A stretch of 64,000 nt of DNA from positions 1,612,001-1,676,000 of the forward strand of contig JAHYIO010000039.1 of NCBI GenBank assembly GCA_020543525.1, read 5' to 3'. Below are positions 11,775 through 23,488 of the stretch, in pieces. This stretch comes from Coriolopsis trogii. Taxonomy: Eukaryota; Basidiomycota; Agaricomycetes; Polyporales; Polyporaceae. Position 1 is the stretch's first letter; every line of letters begins with the position of its first letter. The notes beneath the pieces are model-generated. The model worked only from the letters and a program-made list of their open reading frames with translations. It was not told the DNA's origin and did no database searches. The position numbers and the translations under genes are program-made.

Positions 11775-13892
11775 ATGAATGGCGGTGAGAACACACGGCC
11801 AGTGACGACGGGGCTCGAGGAAACTGAGGAGGCGGAGCTCGGACGTGCAGAGGACACGTCAAAGTCAGGTATGTCTTGTGTCTAAAAGGAATACAAGATT
11901 GCGGAATGGAATGTTATGCTATGCTGGGATTGCTAGACATGTTGTGAGACTCCAACTCCCTCATTCCACGTCTATTGACCTTTCGCGCCAGGATATCGCA
12001 CATTACTCCGCAAGCTCGGTCTCTCGTTCTTCTTGTTCGGCCTAATCAACAATGGTATGTACTGTACATCTGCGCTCAAATGCTGCTGAGGTCAATGTTT
12101 CTCGCAGTACTATATGTTATCATACTTTCTGCCGCCCTGGACCTCGTCCCTCCATCCACCCCCAAAGGCATCATTGCCTTCTGCAATATCTTTCCGGCAC
12201 TCGTCGCTAAACTAGGATGGCCGTACCTACTGAAAGGAAGAATACGTTACGCCCGTCGTCTGCTGGGCTGCACCTTGTGCAGTGTTTGTGGCATGCTGGT
12301 ATGTTTGAGATCCGCCACAGTCCTTCCCAATGGCTCATGTCTCAACAGGTTGTCTCTTTATTCGACACGCTTTCTATGCGTTTGCTTGGAATTTGTGCGG
12401 CATCATTCTCATCAGGTACGCACCCTAATCTCCCCCGTCGCCACCGTGCCAATTCTATCAGTTAGGGCTCGGCGAGTTGACATTCCTGCAACTATCCACT
12501 CGGTATCACCCACCGTCAGTGGCGGGGCGCAGTGTAGGGTGTGAACAGTGCTCTTGTTCCATGAGTCAGAATCTCCTAACGTACAAGCTCGACAGGTACT
12601 TCGCATCGGGTACAGGAGGCGCAGGTCTGGTGGGGGCATTTCTATGGTGGGAGCTTCGAGGCCTTGGTGTTCGTCTAGGAGTTGGGCTATCTTCGGTACG
12701 TGCTACATCTTCTTTGATAGCCTCTCGAAGGGCAGATATCCATGCAACCCGTCAGGTACTACCCTTCGTCATTCCCTTATCCTATTTCTTCATCCTACCT
12801 CATCCCGACAAGTTCTCATCTGCGGCATCATACGATGATGAAGACGAAGGCGCACCTCTCTCTGCCTCTTATAGCCGTCTACCGAATGAAGTGGACGAAG
12901 GGGACTCGATACCCGTCACTGAGTCTGAGGCAACAGTCGCTGTACCTGTCGCATTGTCGTTGCAGGACAAGTGGACGCTTGCTAAGCCGATGTTGACCAA
13001 GTATATGCTACCTTTGTGTAAGTCAACATACCCATCTATAGCACGCCATTGTTGCTGATCCCGCGCAGTTTGTGTGTATCTCGTAAGTCCTCCCAAGAAC
13101 GGGAGCCCACAATGCAGTACTGACCATCGATCATCGTAGTTCGAATACACTGTCAATCAGGTATGTCGCATGCTCTACACCTCCGACACTTTGCTGACCT
13201 GTGTTTCAAGGGCATCGCGCCGACGCTCGTATATCCTGTCCCGACCAGTGCCCACTGGTTCATGAGTCGCATCATTCACTCCATTCGCGATTACTATCCT
13301 CTCTGGCAGGTTAGTCGCGTCTCCCACCCCCGAAGTCCCTGGCCAACTGACAAGGTCTTGTACTGACAGCTCGTCTACCAAACGACGGTCTTCCTCTCCC
13401 GCTCCTCGATCACACTCGGCCTGCCACCCTTGCCCGGCCGGCTCCTCTCCCTCCCCGCGATCGTGCAAGGCGCCATCCTCACCACGCTCGCGTTCGAGTC
13501 CGCAGTTGGTATTTTCGGCGACGATAACGAGGGCGCGAGCTTCGCCTTCGTGTTCCTGCTCATCAGCATCGAGGGCATTTGTGGCGGACTCGCATAGTAC
13601 GTCTCTCCATTTCTTGGCCTCAGTCGTGCATGTGTGCCCTCGCTTTCGCAAAGCAATGTACTGATCGCATGCATACAGCGTGAACGTGTTCTACCGCATC
13701 AACCAAGAGAAGCACGACACGCGCGGGGCCGACCCCGAGCGCGCAAAGCAGGAACGCGAATTCAAGATCGGCTCGATAGGCCTCGCCGACTCGACTGGCA
13801 TCCTCATGGCATCACTCCTCGCGGTCCCGACGGAGATCGAGCTCTGTAGGGCGCAGGTTGCGCGCGGCAAGACATTCTGCCACAGTCTGTGA
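11775..13892 (+). CDS. BTN1: Battenin/CLN3 family vacuolar membrane protein (Btn1)
   Basis: Multispanning protein of the vacuole/lysosome family that in yeast (Btn1/Yhc3) affects vacuolar pH and basic amino-acid levels. Exons: 11775-11868, 11992-12054, 12108-12298, 12349-12415, 12466-12538, 12596-12695, 12756-13017, 13069-13082, 13140-13160, 13211-13309, 13370-13596 and 13679-13892, giving 474 aa in frame. Family hallmarks seen: FGLINN followed by LYVIILSAALDLV, a SSGLGELTFLQL segment, FEYTVNQG, DYYPLWQ, SRSSITLGLPPLP, EGICGGLAYVN, and the C-terminal ADSTGILMASL with EIELC. Several hydrophobic helices are evident. The acidic loop around residues 240-300 lies where the family has a variable cytosolic loop. 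Two microexons of 14 and 21 nt encode the FEYTVNQ region. It looks intact and is probably a single-copy housekeeping gene bordering the accessory block. Confidence 0.93.
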
Positions 13893-14171
13893 GGAAACGA
13901 GCAGCGGAAGGGCACGACCAGAGCGGGCAAGGCGCGCACGTGCAACTTCGTTGAGGATTGCATTGCGTTCAGACAGGTTGTGGTAGGGAACCGTATAATC
14001 ATATACTGGTACAATTGCATGTTTCCCTGACTACTGCATATATATTGCGTTTGGCAGATCTCGAGAGCATAGTGACCTCAGCAGAGCCAGGTGATGGACT
14101 GCACGCCATCGGAGGCGCGCATATATCAGTATTGGGAATGCACACTGCAACTTCCCCAAATTGCGGTAGGG

Positions 14172-15937
14172 TCAGAATTTGGTTCCATATGGGGGGCTGG
14201 TATTATCACTGTTCTCAAAGGAGTCAGTTCGATACGCTTAGGGCGCAAGCTAGTCATGAGAACTCACACAGCACCCTCTAGCACTACGGGTTTGCCGGAT
14301 GTACGACCGGGCGGCGCAGGATGCCATTCCAGCCACATACTACGATAGCCATGTTTGACAAGAGCGACGTATTCCAGCGACATACACGCTGCCCGGAAGA
14401 CGTCAAATATCTCCATGCCACGTTCCTGGAGCGTCCTGCCCCATTTCCACAGACGAGTGTAGTCGGCGCTGGTATAGCACCGGTCTGCGAACTGTACGCC
14501 GCACGTGTCATGGAAATCAAGGTTCAGCCGGACGGTTCGCAATGTGGAGATGGCAGACAGTGTGTGGGCAACGTCCATCTGGAGAAACTGTAGTCAGACA
14601 TCGCTGGTAGCATGCTCATGCAGGCGAACGCGTTGGACCCACGTATGCTACAACATCCTCTTCTAGCTGCCGATAGCGATGCAGTTCCAAGTCTTCGAGC
14701 CGAGGGCACTCGCGAACGATATAGTGAAGGAGAGCATCGTCCATATCGTCGACCTGATAGACAAGCTCGAGGCTCTCAAGGTGATCAACCTGCAAGCCTG
14801 TGAGTATATGCAGGCACTCCGACGCTTTGAGGATTGGCGTGGCCCAAAGCCGGTGATTGTCTCTTGTCCCGTACCAGTTCTGATAATAGCGTGGTCGGTC
14901 GCACAGGGACAAGCGAACAAGCGAGGAAGCCTTGACGATGGCGAATATGGCATCGTGCGGATCCGGATAAGCAATCGACAGTGACCGCAACTGCGGGAGC
15001 TGGAGAACGTCCATCCCGCCATCGGGCGCAGGGCGTCCTAGGATAGGTGCTCGGGCGAGATGCGCCGGTTGGGCAATATGCACGGATAGTGAACGCAGCG
15101 AGGGCATAGCATGGAGGAGATTCGGGAGTGGCGATATGTGCCAGTCTTTTGGATATCGCCCGTGAAGCGAGAGGGTGCGCATGTTGGGCCATGTGAGCGT
15201 GGCCATCTGGGATAGTGGTATGGTTTCCACTGGCAGGTTGAGAACCTCGGCGCTCTCGTGCATACCAAGAATCAGAGGGGTAAGATATTGCGACTCAACA
15301 GCATACTCTTCCTCGATATCTCGACGACGTGCCTCGGCATCCATCTCCCTCCACAGGGTGGTCTCGTAGGTCAAAGAGCGGAGGCCATTGTTTATGAGAA
15401 ATGGGCCGTCTGTTGTGGGACTGTCGTATGACGGCCGCCAATTGGCGTCCTGCGCGATGCAGAGGTCTTTGACGTTGTGAAGGATGCATGTGTCAATTAC
15501 GCGCCAGGGAAGACCTAACTTGCTTCTCTTGAAGTATACCGAAGAGAGGAAGGGACAGGACTTGACACAGGCAACGAATGTGTCTTGTTCAGCATCGCTT
15601 TTGAGATACCCGACAATTTTGAGATGTCTGCAAACGTATAAGCGAATGTCGGATTTCCTGCCCCTTTCACGTACCGCACAATATATCTGATGCTTTCTGG
15701 AGGAGTCCTTTGCTTGTCCGTACGGCAAGTGGTGATGCAACGAGTGAAGAGGAGTTTCATGGACAGTGCTCGTAACCGATGACATGTCCGTGATAAGGCA
15801 TTCAGCGATCCTCTTTCACAAAGGACATACAGCAAAATGACATGGATTGCATCTTCAGGAAGCGAGTTCAATCTAGTCTCGTCATGAATCTTGAACGATA
15901 GTGAGGTACTTGGGGTCTTACGAGGGAGTGGCTCCAT
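14172..15937 (-). CDS. FB1: F-box/LRR-like protein, 531 aa, partner of AP1
   Basis: Predicted substrate-recognition subunit of an SCF ubiquitin ligase. Exons on the minus strand: 15675-15937, 14643-15627, 14268-14578 and 14172-14208, in frame throughout. An F-box-like segment lies at about residues 28-70 (SLPEDAIHVILLYVL, then LSRTCHRLRAL and an LF pair). Then come irregular leucine-rich repeats with motifs shared by every copy in the window: LxLPVETxPLSQM, W-x-x-MRTLSLHGRY, RAPILGR, LRSLSIAYPDP, LSLCDRPRYY, SLELVYQ and LELHRYR. The last exon is the least certain. FB1 is more diverged from FB4-FB9 and closest to FB2. Its start lies 854 bp from the divergent AP1 start. No lesion seen. Confidence 0.83.
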
Positions 15938-16791
15938 GCGTCTGAATTCGACAGGCGACAGGCGTAGCTGTGTAGGTAGCAGGTAGATTGCGTGTAGTGA
16001 AAGGTGAATGTGGCCTATCCCCATCCATGTCTTCTTGGCGAAAGTAGAGGTCTAGATAATGAGCAGCAGAGTGATGAACCAGTGCGTCCGACTTGGATTC
16101 CCACTGACGACGCGTGTCTTGTTTGGCTTGTGCTTGTTTTGGAAACTGCACAGCCACAGTTCAACTTCATTTTGAACCTGGAAGTGACTCTCCGCCATAT
16201 CAGAATGACGCCCTCACTTCTCGTAGCGTCGAAATATTGGACGTCCTAACATGGTTTGAGGTAGGAGCAGTGTCAGGGCCTAAACATGCTAGCACTACCG
16301 CTACTGATGTTCGCAACTGGCAGACATCAACTGGCATACGTGGAATGATAACAAACCTGGTCTTGGCAAGGCTTCCCGCAGGTCAGGGTACCGCACGCCT
16401 GTGGGCGGATGGTTATCTGATCTATGACGATCTGCCGTTACTGCGGTATTAGGGGGCTCCTCAACCGTCATATGCCGGCCTCATGCGTTGCTCCAATCGC
16501 AGCTGGGCGCATATCATTCAGTGTGCCTTATGCTTTCCTTCCCATGTTTTGATGTTTTATTGTTCTCAGAAGAGCACAATAGCAATCGAAACGCCTTCTT
16601 TGACCTAGAAGCAGGGAACGAGCAACGCAGATCAGACTCCGGAGTGCCTTGAGGCGTAATGGCATATCTCGGCGCGTATCGCTCTGCACCTCAACTATTG
16701 CCCCCGACCATGGATCTCTTGATAAATACGCCTCGACACCCCGCACTGGTGAACCCTGCTCTTTTCTCCGAGTCCTTACCCACACCCAGAC
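15938..16791. promoter_or_regulatory. Divergent spacer between FB1 and AP1
   Basis: 854 bp separate the two start codons. It is longer than the equivalent spacers at 50.6 and 59.1 kb and not obviously alignable to them by eye, so this pair is the most diverged of the FB-AP modules. No clear TATA box was identified. Short frames inside it lack family features. Confidence 0.5.
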
Positions 16792-17667
16792 ATGTCCACG
16801 GTCCACGAAGAGGAAGAGGCCATTCTCTTTCTCACTATCCCACGACAGCAACGCGGCAACGAATCCGATACGGAGATATGGACGTCCGCAGTCCTGGTAT
16901 GTGGGATATTGAAGGATTGACTTTGCGCACGTACAGCGCCGGGATTCTTTTCTCGACTGATCACATCTGCAGCGTGATGTCATCCGCCACAACAACGGTG
17001 TATTCAAAGGCGCTCCGCATGGATTCTACGTTGTGCAGGATGAACGCAATCCAACCGACAAAGATATATTCGGTTCCTTCGTGGGCGATGATGTCTTCTC
17101 GGCCTTACAGGAAGCTCAGAGGGAGCGCACTTCATCCGATGCCCCCAGCGTGATAGATGGTGATACCCGAACCATCCAGACCACCGAAACGCTCGATACA
17201 GTACGTCGCTCGACCTATATCTTCTCTAGTATAACGACTCACGCTTGTGCTGTCATTGTAGCCTTCGTGTACACGACCATCCAGGGCTGCGCAACACCGT
17301 GCGGAACGTTGGACGTCGAAGCCTACCCCGCCACGTAGTGTCGGACACGCGCAGATGACATACGTTCCACCTGCGGGGTTAGAAGACATACCTCTGAGGG
17401 ACATTCAGCGAGGTATCATACCAAGAGATCGTAACTCACTCATGCCTGTCAAAAATATTGGCGGCAATGACAGAGGCAGTATGTCTCTAATTCTGACCAG
17501 TGGTACTTTCACACTGACATCCTGTCATGAACCTTTTGGACAGTGTCGCTCTACTTTGTCTCTCTTGTACGTGATGCCTGTTCATATCTCCACCTGCGTG
17601 TCTCTGAGCTACAATCTGTGTGCGATCGTTGACAGTTGATGGATCACACGTGGAAGAGTCCCAAGTA

Positions 17668-17867
17668 CAGCTGTTGCCGAAATTCATGTCCGCACGGCGC
17701 GCGCGCACTTTTGACGCGCGAAAATCGAGAACACAAGAAAAATCGCTCGAGGCTCGAAATCCCCTCGCAGTCTCAATAAAACTACTTGAAACGTTGGTTT
17801 TAGTGCTCCTAATAATGTACGAGCTTTTCGCAATGTCGCAGATAGTCTGGTTGTCGAGATGTGTGAA
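17668..17867 (+). repeat. Left terminal inverted repeat of the AP1 insertion
   Basis: It matches the reverse complement of 18223-18422. The tract GGCGCGCGCGCAC and an AATCGAGAACACAAG segment are shared; similarity fades beyond about 200 bp. Confidence 0.85.
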
Positions 17868-18222
17868 CCATGTCACACGGAGAGAGTAGTTCACCTATCC
17901 CGTCAGTTCCCGCAGCAACGCAACCCATGATAGCTCAAAAACAATACCCTACGTTTGATATTGCATTGGTGTAATTGCATAGAAAGCTTCAGATTTTTCC
18001 TGGCCGCCCTCGACGAAATGCAAGGATGTCGTCTCTTAGGTACACTAGGCGCCCGGGAAGTGTTCCTCAGATTGTTCTTCCTGGACGAGTACTCCGAGAT
18101 TCTTATCTAGAATCATCGTCGTATGTAATAGTAAAGGGTACTACTCAACGTCATTCACGGTTCATGGGTATGTCACGCTGATGTACGGACAGAAACAGTG
18201 AGATCGCCACAATATGAGCTGG

Positions 18223-18422
18223 CTCATATATCGCAACGACCAGGCTATCTGCGACATTGCGAAAAGCTCGTACACTGTTAGGAACACTGAAACCAACGTT
18301 TCAAGTAGTTTTGTTGAGACTGCGAGGGGATTTCGAGCCTCGAGCGATTTTTCTTGTGTTCTCGATTTTCGCGCGTCAAAAGCGCGCGCGCGCCGTGCGG
18401 ACATGAATTTCGGCAACAGCTG
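18223..18422 (-). repeat. Right terminal inverted repeat of the AP1 insertion
   Basis: Inverted partner of 17668-17867. Single-base differences between the arms suggest the insertion is not very recent. Confidence 0.85.
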
Positions 18423-20369
18423 TATGCCGGCCTCAAGAACTTATGGTTCAAGCTTTTACTCGACACAGGTGAGGTTCTACGAATTCTTGCTCTGAGCCAA
18501 TGAAATATTGATCATTCTTTTCAAGGTGATGCTTCATTGTAAGTGATGCTATGCCGAATCATACCAGTGACACGACGCCTGAGCCGATTTAAAAGCTGGT
18601 TGTATGCGCAAGGCTTCAAGAAACTCGTGGTCAGCAATGAGGTCATACCACTCCTGAAGTGGCCTAGCAACGAGTTCGAATGGGAGAACAGACTACAGGT
18701 TCCCTGGCCTGTATCTTACCTTGACAGAAACCCAACCATGGGGTTTCGCCCAGAATTGGGCGAGCGTCCAATCCAGTACGGAGACAACTCAGCAGTCCGT
18801 ATGTTCTATGTTTTCCCCGTTCTCTTGTATATTACATTGGCTCATGTCGTGCAGATGTCCGCCGTTTTGGCGCCGAACACAATCTGGTTATGCATTTTCC
18901 CGCATGGGACTGGAGGAAGGCCAAACCGCTACGGGATAACCCACCGCGGCTCCAGGTCCCATGTGTTCTTGCCTATGCCGCTAATCATATCATTGCACGA
19001 CGGCCGTGGGACGGGATCATGGGGCTTGCTGTACCTTCGTGCGTACCTCCCGTGACTTGCGTTGCACGTATGACTGACTCATTGAACATCCGTAGTGCCA
19101 CAACTCTCCGTGGATCTTCTGCCTCAAACATGTCGGTGAGTACCGCCACAGCAACTGGACTTCCTGCTACGATGTTGATCGACGACATCTACTCAGAACG
19201 TGATTGACGCCATGGAACGGGCTGCTCACGTCTACACAGTATGTCTATATTATTATATTAACCTGCGGCATGCTGACGTTCCGAACAGCCTCGTGGTTTC
19301 CATATCCGTTTGATTCATCCGGACTACACGATTGCTTGTCGAAGTTCTAGAGCGTGAGAATTCATGCCTATGAGCCCATTCAACCCATACTGATCCACAT
19401 CGCCAGGAAAAACTTTGTGTGTTTTGGTCAATTTCCATGCAAGGTGCCTGCGGATTATGGACCCGAAATTCCTGTCATTCCTACCCACTACACGGCCAAT
19501 CCCTTTGCCTTCAAGGAGAAGTTTCTCCATTGGAGAGTATTCCTCCATTCGATGGAACTCCTAGTTCCTCGTCCTGGAGTCCAGCATCCAGACCACCGGT
19601 CTATGGATGACTTCGTAGTTGTGAGCTCGCTTAGGTTGGCCGAGGATGACTCCGACCCGGATCATGTCGCCGATGACATGGACTGTGTAGATGTTGCCTT
19701 GGACACGGGTTAGTGCGCAGATCTCCAGTGGACACGCATCTGTTGCTAACATACCCAATCATCTAGGGTCCACATCGAGCACGTTGCCTGTGCATGTCGT
19801 TGATGCAATTGCAAGGCATTGGATCCGTTGCAGAAGTGACAAGAGCCATGTCACAGATCCTGCGCAAGGCGAGAATACTACCCACGAAGATCTCAGAACC
19901 AATGGTGAGCTGTACTGCAGCTCGCGCCGCAACCTCAAGCATTGCGACATAATCTTCCGATTTCTCGACCAGGACAGCAACACGCTTGTCCCATTCAGAT
20001 GTCCCGCTGATCGCTTTCTACGATCACCCTGGACTTTGCAGCGCGGCGCGCATGTCGCTGACCCTCATGAATTCAGGGTCTGTCCTATCAGAGCTGTGGA
20101 CCGTAACTACATATTGGGTCTGGTGAGTGAGAGCGGAGTACTATATCACGGAACGTTGAGCGCTCAACAGCCGACAGAACTTTTTCTGGAGTGCGATGGT
20201 ATTCCATCATGCACCTGACCCAGGAGCCGGGGGACGGTTCAAGCCATATATCAGGCTTGCCCCTCCCAGGAAGCTCGATGAGAACGGACAAGTGCTGTCC
20301 TGCGAAGAGGGATTTAGATTCCATGACAAGTTGCCCACTCGGTTCTACTCATCTGAGACGGAATTCTGA

Positions 20370-21174
20370 TGCATGTTCAAACACTTACGACGCACGCTTT
20401 TGCTCATGATTCGCTCGGAGTACTCGATGTATGGTATTGGTTAGCTTCAATGATATACGAGACATACAGTTACTTGACACGGACAGGCCTCGGAGCGTAT
20501 ACATCATGGGTGGTGGGTTGACCGACTCGACTGAAGATCTCTTCTCATAGCCTCCTTCGTCGCGATCCCAACAAGGGGCGAGCTCTACGATACCCAGGTC
20601 GCGCACATAAAGACTGCTGGCAACCCACTAGCAGCGTACTCATGGTCGAGGAGGATCGCATAAGTACTCAACAATCGACCCGGCTGCTCGACATAGGCGA
20701 AATTCGTCTCTTACGGGCACTGCACCACAACGAGGCGTACATCCGTCCAGCAGTTGCTTGGGGTGTGCCTAGGGTGCCGTACTCGATTGTTCCTCGCCAT
20801 GAGCGCAACGAGACCGTCGTGCTTCTACCCATGATGTCGTAGTAGGGAAGGGGCCCGGGCTGCGCTGTGGAGACTGCGACATTCGAGTATGGGTGGCTCT
20901 GCTAACGTGATCTCGGCGTGCCTTGTTTGTCTCTTGCCTCATTTGGTCGGCCGCGCGACTCATAGTACGCATGCAACAGACAGCGGGCGACTCAGGACCC
21001 CAGGAACGATATCTGAGTCTCGCATGCACCAAGTAGCACGAGGAGGCATCCCCTCGGATGGGGCCGGGAATCCATTGCATCTTATTATACAACAATGACT
21101 GACTACGCCAATCTCGTCAAAATCGACTACGGTACGGCGGACTGACGCTATCTCTGTTCACAGGGCATGCGGTG
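20370..21174. other. Spacer between AP1 and FB2, no gene recognised
   Basis: About 800 bp at the convergent 3' ends of AP1 and FB2. A plus frame near 20,642-20,840 is open for about 65 codons without known motifs. No repeat with other parts of the window was noticed. Confidence 0.4.
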
Positions 21175-22845
21175 TCAGGAACGAAGTTTCAGAAAAAATG
21201 ACGTCCTCTCTACTCGCATATTTCCTGTGTGCGCTTCAAAGTCTGCAGCATCCCCTTCGCGTACCACCGGACGCCACTCCTCCCACGTACTTTCGTACCC
21301 ATGATCGATGAGGCCAATGTATTCCAGCGATGGACACGCTGCACGGAAGACGTCAAAGATCTCCTTCCCGCGTGATCGCAGCGCTTCTCTCCAGTCCTGG
21401 ACACGCAGCATATCGCTCCGGCTGAAATTGAATCCTCGAAGAGTACGCCGCACGTGTCGTGAAAGTCGAGATTGAGGCGCACAACTCGTAGTGTAGAGAT
21501 GGCGGACAGTGTGCGGGCAATCTACGGACATGGCTCGTCAGCAGGCTGATATCGCGAACGGATGACTCACGAAAGCGACAGTGTCCGTGTCTCGTTCACG
21601 GTAGCGATGTAAATCGAGCTCGACGAGGTGGGAGTATTGAAGAATGTGTCGAAGCAGTGCGTCATCGGCCTCGTCCGCCTGGTAGACGAGTTCCAAGCTG
21701 CTGAGCATGGGAAGTTCTACGCATTTCAGGATGCGTAATGCTTCGGATGCCCGTAGAATGGGTGTCGCCCAACGATGTACACGTCGTGCTCCATGTAGAT
21801 CCTGGTAGTAACGGGGCCGATCACATAGCGACAGATGTGTCAAGGTGGTGAGGTCGAGGGCGAAGAAGAGATCGTCAGGGTCTGGATATGCTATAGTGAG
21901 TGAGCGAAGGTGGGGGAGTCTCGGAGCGTCGCTAGCTTCAGATCCTGGCGCAAGTCGTCCTAGTATTGGTGCTCGTGCAAGCTAGCGACTAGAACGGAGA
22001 GTAAGCGCAGAGATGGCATAGCACGGATGAGGTTCGGAAGCGGTGAGGGATTGCATGAATCAGGATAATGTCCATGGAGGGAGAGCGAACGCATGCAAGG
22101 CCACGACAGCCTTGTCATTTGGGACAAAGGTGCAGTCTCTACGGGGAGCGTCAGCACCTCGGCGCTCTCGTGCATGCCGAGAGTGAGTTGGGCAAGATAG
22201 CTTCCCTCGGCGGCGTGCACCTTGTTGATGTTATGATAGGACAGACTGATCACAATGTCGCGCCAGGGTATAACCCGATAGGTTAGTGCTCGAAGACCAT
22301 TGGGCATGTCGCATGGCACCAATCCAGATGGACCCTCGCGCGACCGACTCCAAGTCGCGGTCTCTGCGATGGATACGTCCTTCATGTTGTAGTCGATGCA
22401 AGCCTTGAGTACATGCCAAGGCACGCCCCCTTCGCATTTCTGGAACAAAACAGAAGAGAGTAAGGGAAAATACCTGACTTGCACGGAGAATTGTTCTCGG
22501 TCGTCCGGAGTCTGGAAGGGCGCGGTAACAGTGAGATGCCTGTTCAAATAAGTAGGTGAGGACACTGTTTTTTGATCAATTCGGATGCATACCGCACGAG
22601 GGGCGTATGTAATCAGGCGGACATGACAATTGGCCGTAACCACATGTGGTGCGGCTACGCAAGAAGAGACGTTTGATGCACAGGGCTCGTAATCGACGGC
22701 AAGTGCAAGAAAATGCATGGAGAGATCCCTGGTAACTCAGCAGCTCAAGGATAAAACAATAAATTACATCGTCTGGGACCTCTGTGAGCCTGGTTCGATT
22801 GGTCAATTGTATGATTGCAGGAAAGCGAGTGGTCGAAACACTCAC
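21175..22845 (-). pseudogene. FB2: F-box/LRR-like gene with at least two frameshifts
   Basis: Sister of FB1: F-box segment (RLTEVPDDVIYC... CTCRRLRALCIKRLF), then LPVETAPLSQM, RSLSLHGHY, LSLCDRPRYYQ, SLELVYQ and LHRYRE segments. Two breaks are visible. Near 21,975 the frame ending VLVAS must shift to continue as ARAPILGR. Near 21,435 the frame with LNLDFHDTCGV must shift to reach the FDVFRAACPSLEYIGL segment. The 5' end is uncertain: the apparent start at 22,845 is a GTGAGT that may be a splice donor, with the next exon opening at RLTEVPDD. It is head-to-head with FB3. Its former product would have been an SCF adaptor of about 530 aa. Confidence 0.8.
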
Positions 22846-23488
22846 GAAGTAGGCTGTTGATTATAGGGTACCGTGGCCCATTGTTTTATGGGCTGTGCGT
22901 GGTCATTTTCTGAGTGAAAATCGTTGTCCGTGCCCATGGCTGTATGTTGAGAGACAACGCGGGATAGTGACGAGGAAAGAGGTAGTAGTATGCGTGAAAG
23001 GGAGAAGTTATGTCATTTGCAGGCATTGGGGCTCCGCACTTAGCCTGAGCCTGAGCGTGCCATGTTTGGTGTGAGCTGGAATAATAGGCGCCAGTCGGTC
23101 CTCCCTCGCATTCTCGGCCTCGGCAAGACAACCGAATTCTGGTCTTTTGTGTTGCACTGCACACACATCGAACAAGGACTAGACAAGACTGTCAGATGCA
23201 GAGGCTTCACTATTGTCAAGGTATGCCGGTCGAAGCATGGGCGCTTCGTTGTGTTGACCAAACATAGCTTGAAGACGTTACAACGACTTGCGTCGTTCAA
23301 CGTCCAACGTGGACCCCATTTTTGCCATGCTCCCCGTCAATCAAGCCCTCTCGTCTCTCTTTGTCTTTGTTGTACCATGGGCCCGTCCCATAGAAGCAAG
23401 ACACCAAATAGAAAGCTCCTCGCTGACCCCGCCACCGGAATCTCTACGTGCGCCCGAGCACTGTTCACAACGGCAAACGGGGACAATC
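22846..23488. promoter_or_regulatory. Divergent spacer between FB2 and FB3
   Basis: About 640 bp between two oppositely oriented F-box genes. No protease copy or relic was found here, unlike at the other divergent F-box starts. A short plus frame is open across 23,062-23,529 but overlaps FB3 exon 1 in another frame. Confidence 0.4.

Larger units (their letters stand above)
17668..18422. mobile_element. 755-bp non-autonomous element with long terminal inverted repeats and TA target duplication
   Basis: Both ends read inward as CAGCTGTTGCCGAAATTCAT, and the inverted arms stay similar for about 200 bp with scattered mismatches and a CG-alternating tract. The element is flanked by TA on each side (17666-17667 and 18423-18424), the target duplication of Tc1/mariner-like transposons. 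The inner 350 bp have no transposase, so it is a MITE or fold-back derivative. Removing one TA plus the element restores the AP1 exon 5 frame exactly. It is the only copy seen in the window. Confidence 0.85.
16792..20369 (+). pseudogene. AP1: pepsin-like aspartic protease, 14 exons, exon 5 split by an inverted-repeat element
   Basis: Exons: 16792-16896, 16973-17200, 17262-17478, 17544-17566 (23-nt microexon), 17636-17667 joined to 18425-18468 (split), 18526-18538 (13 nt), 18596-18798, 18855-19038, 19096-19135, 19197-19238, 19289-19353, 19407-19708, 19767-20122 and 20178-20369. Without the insertion the frame is open for 681 aa. Pepsin landmarks in order: DTG at 215-217 followed by DASFWLY, QYGDNSAV flap at 281-288, DGIMGLAVPS at 341-350, second DTGSTSSTLP from 498, YILG at 614-617. 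This is the only copy with both canonical DTG triads. There is no signal peptide, so it is probably cytosolic (inference). The element lies just upstream of the first DTG; unless it is spliced out the product is truncated. The N-terminal 75 residues differ from AP2 and AP3. Confidence 0.8.

Noticed and set aside
12412..12639. Minus-strand frames over BTN1 and similar antisense frames over LCB1 and the 816-aa gene
   Set aside because: Shadows of well-supported coding exons on the other strand.
17668..18422. Inverted repeat as a CRISPR-like, hairpin RNA or intron structure
   Set aside because: A TA duplication on both sides and exact frame restoration on removal fit a transposon insertion better; the ends lack GT-AG at the needed positions.
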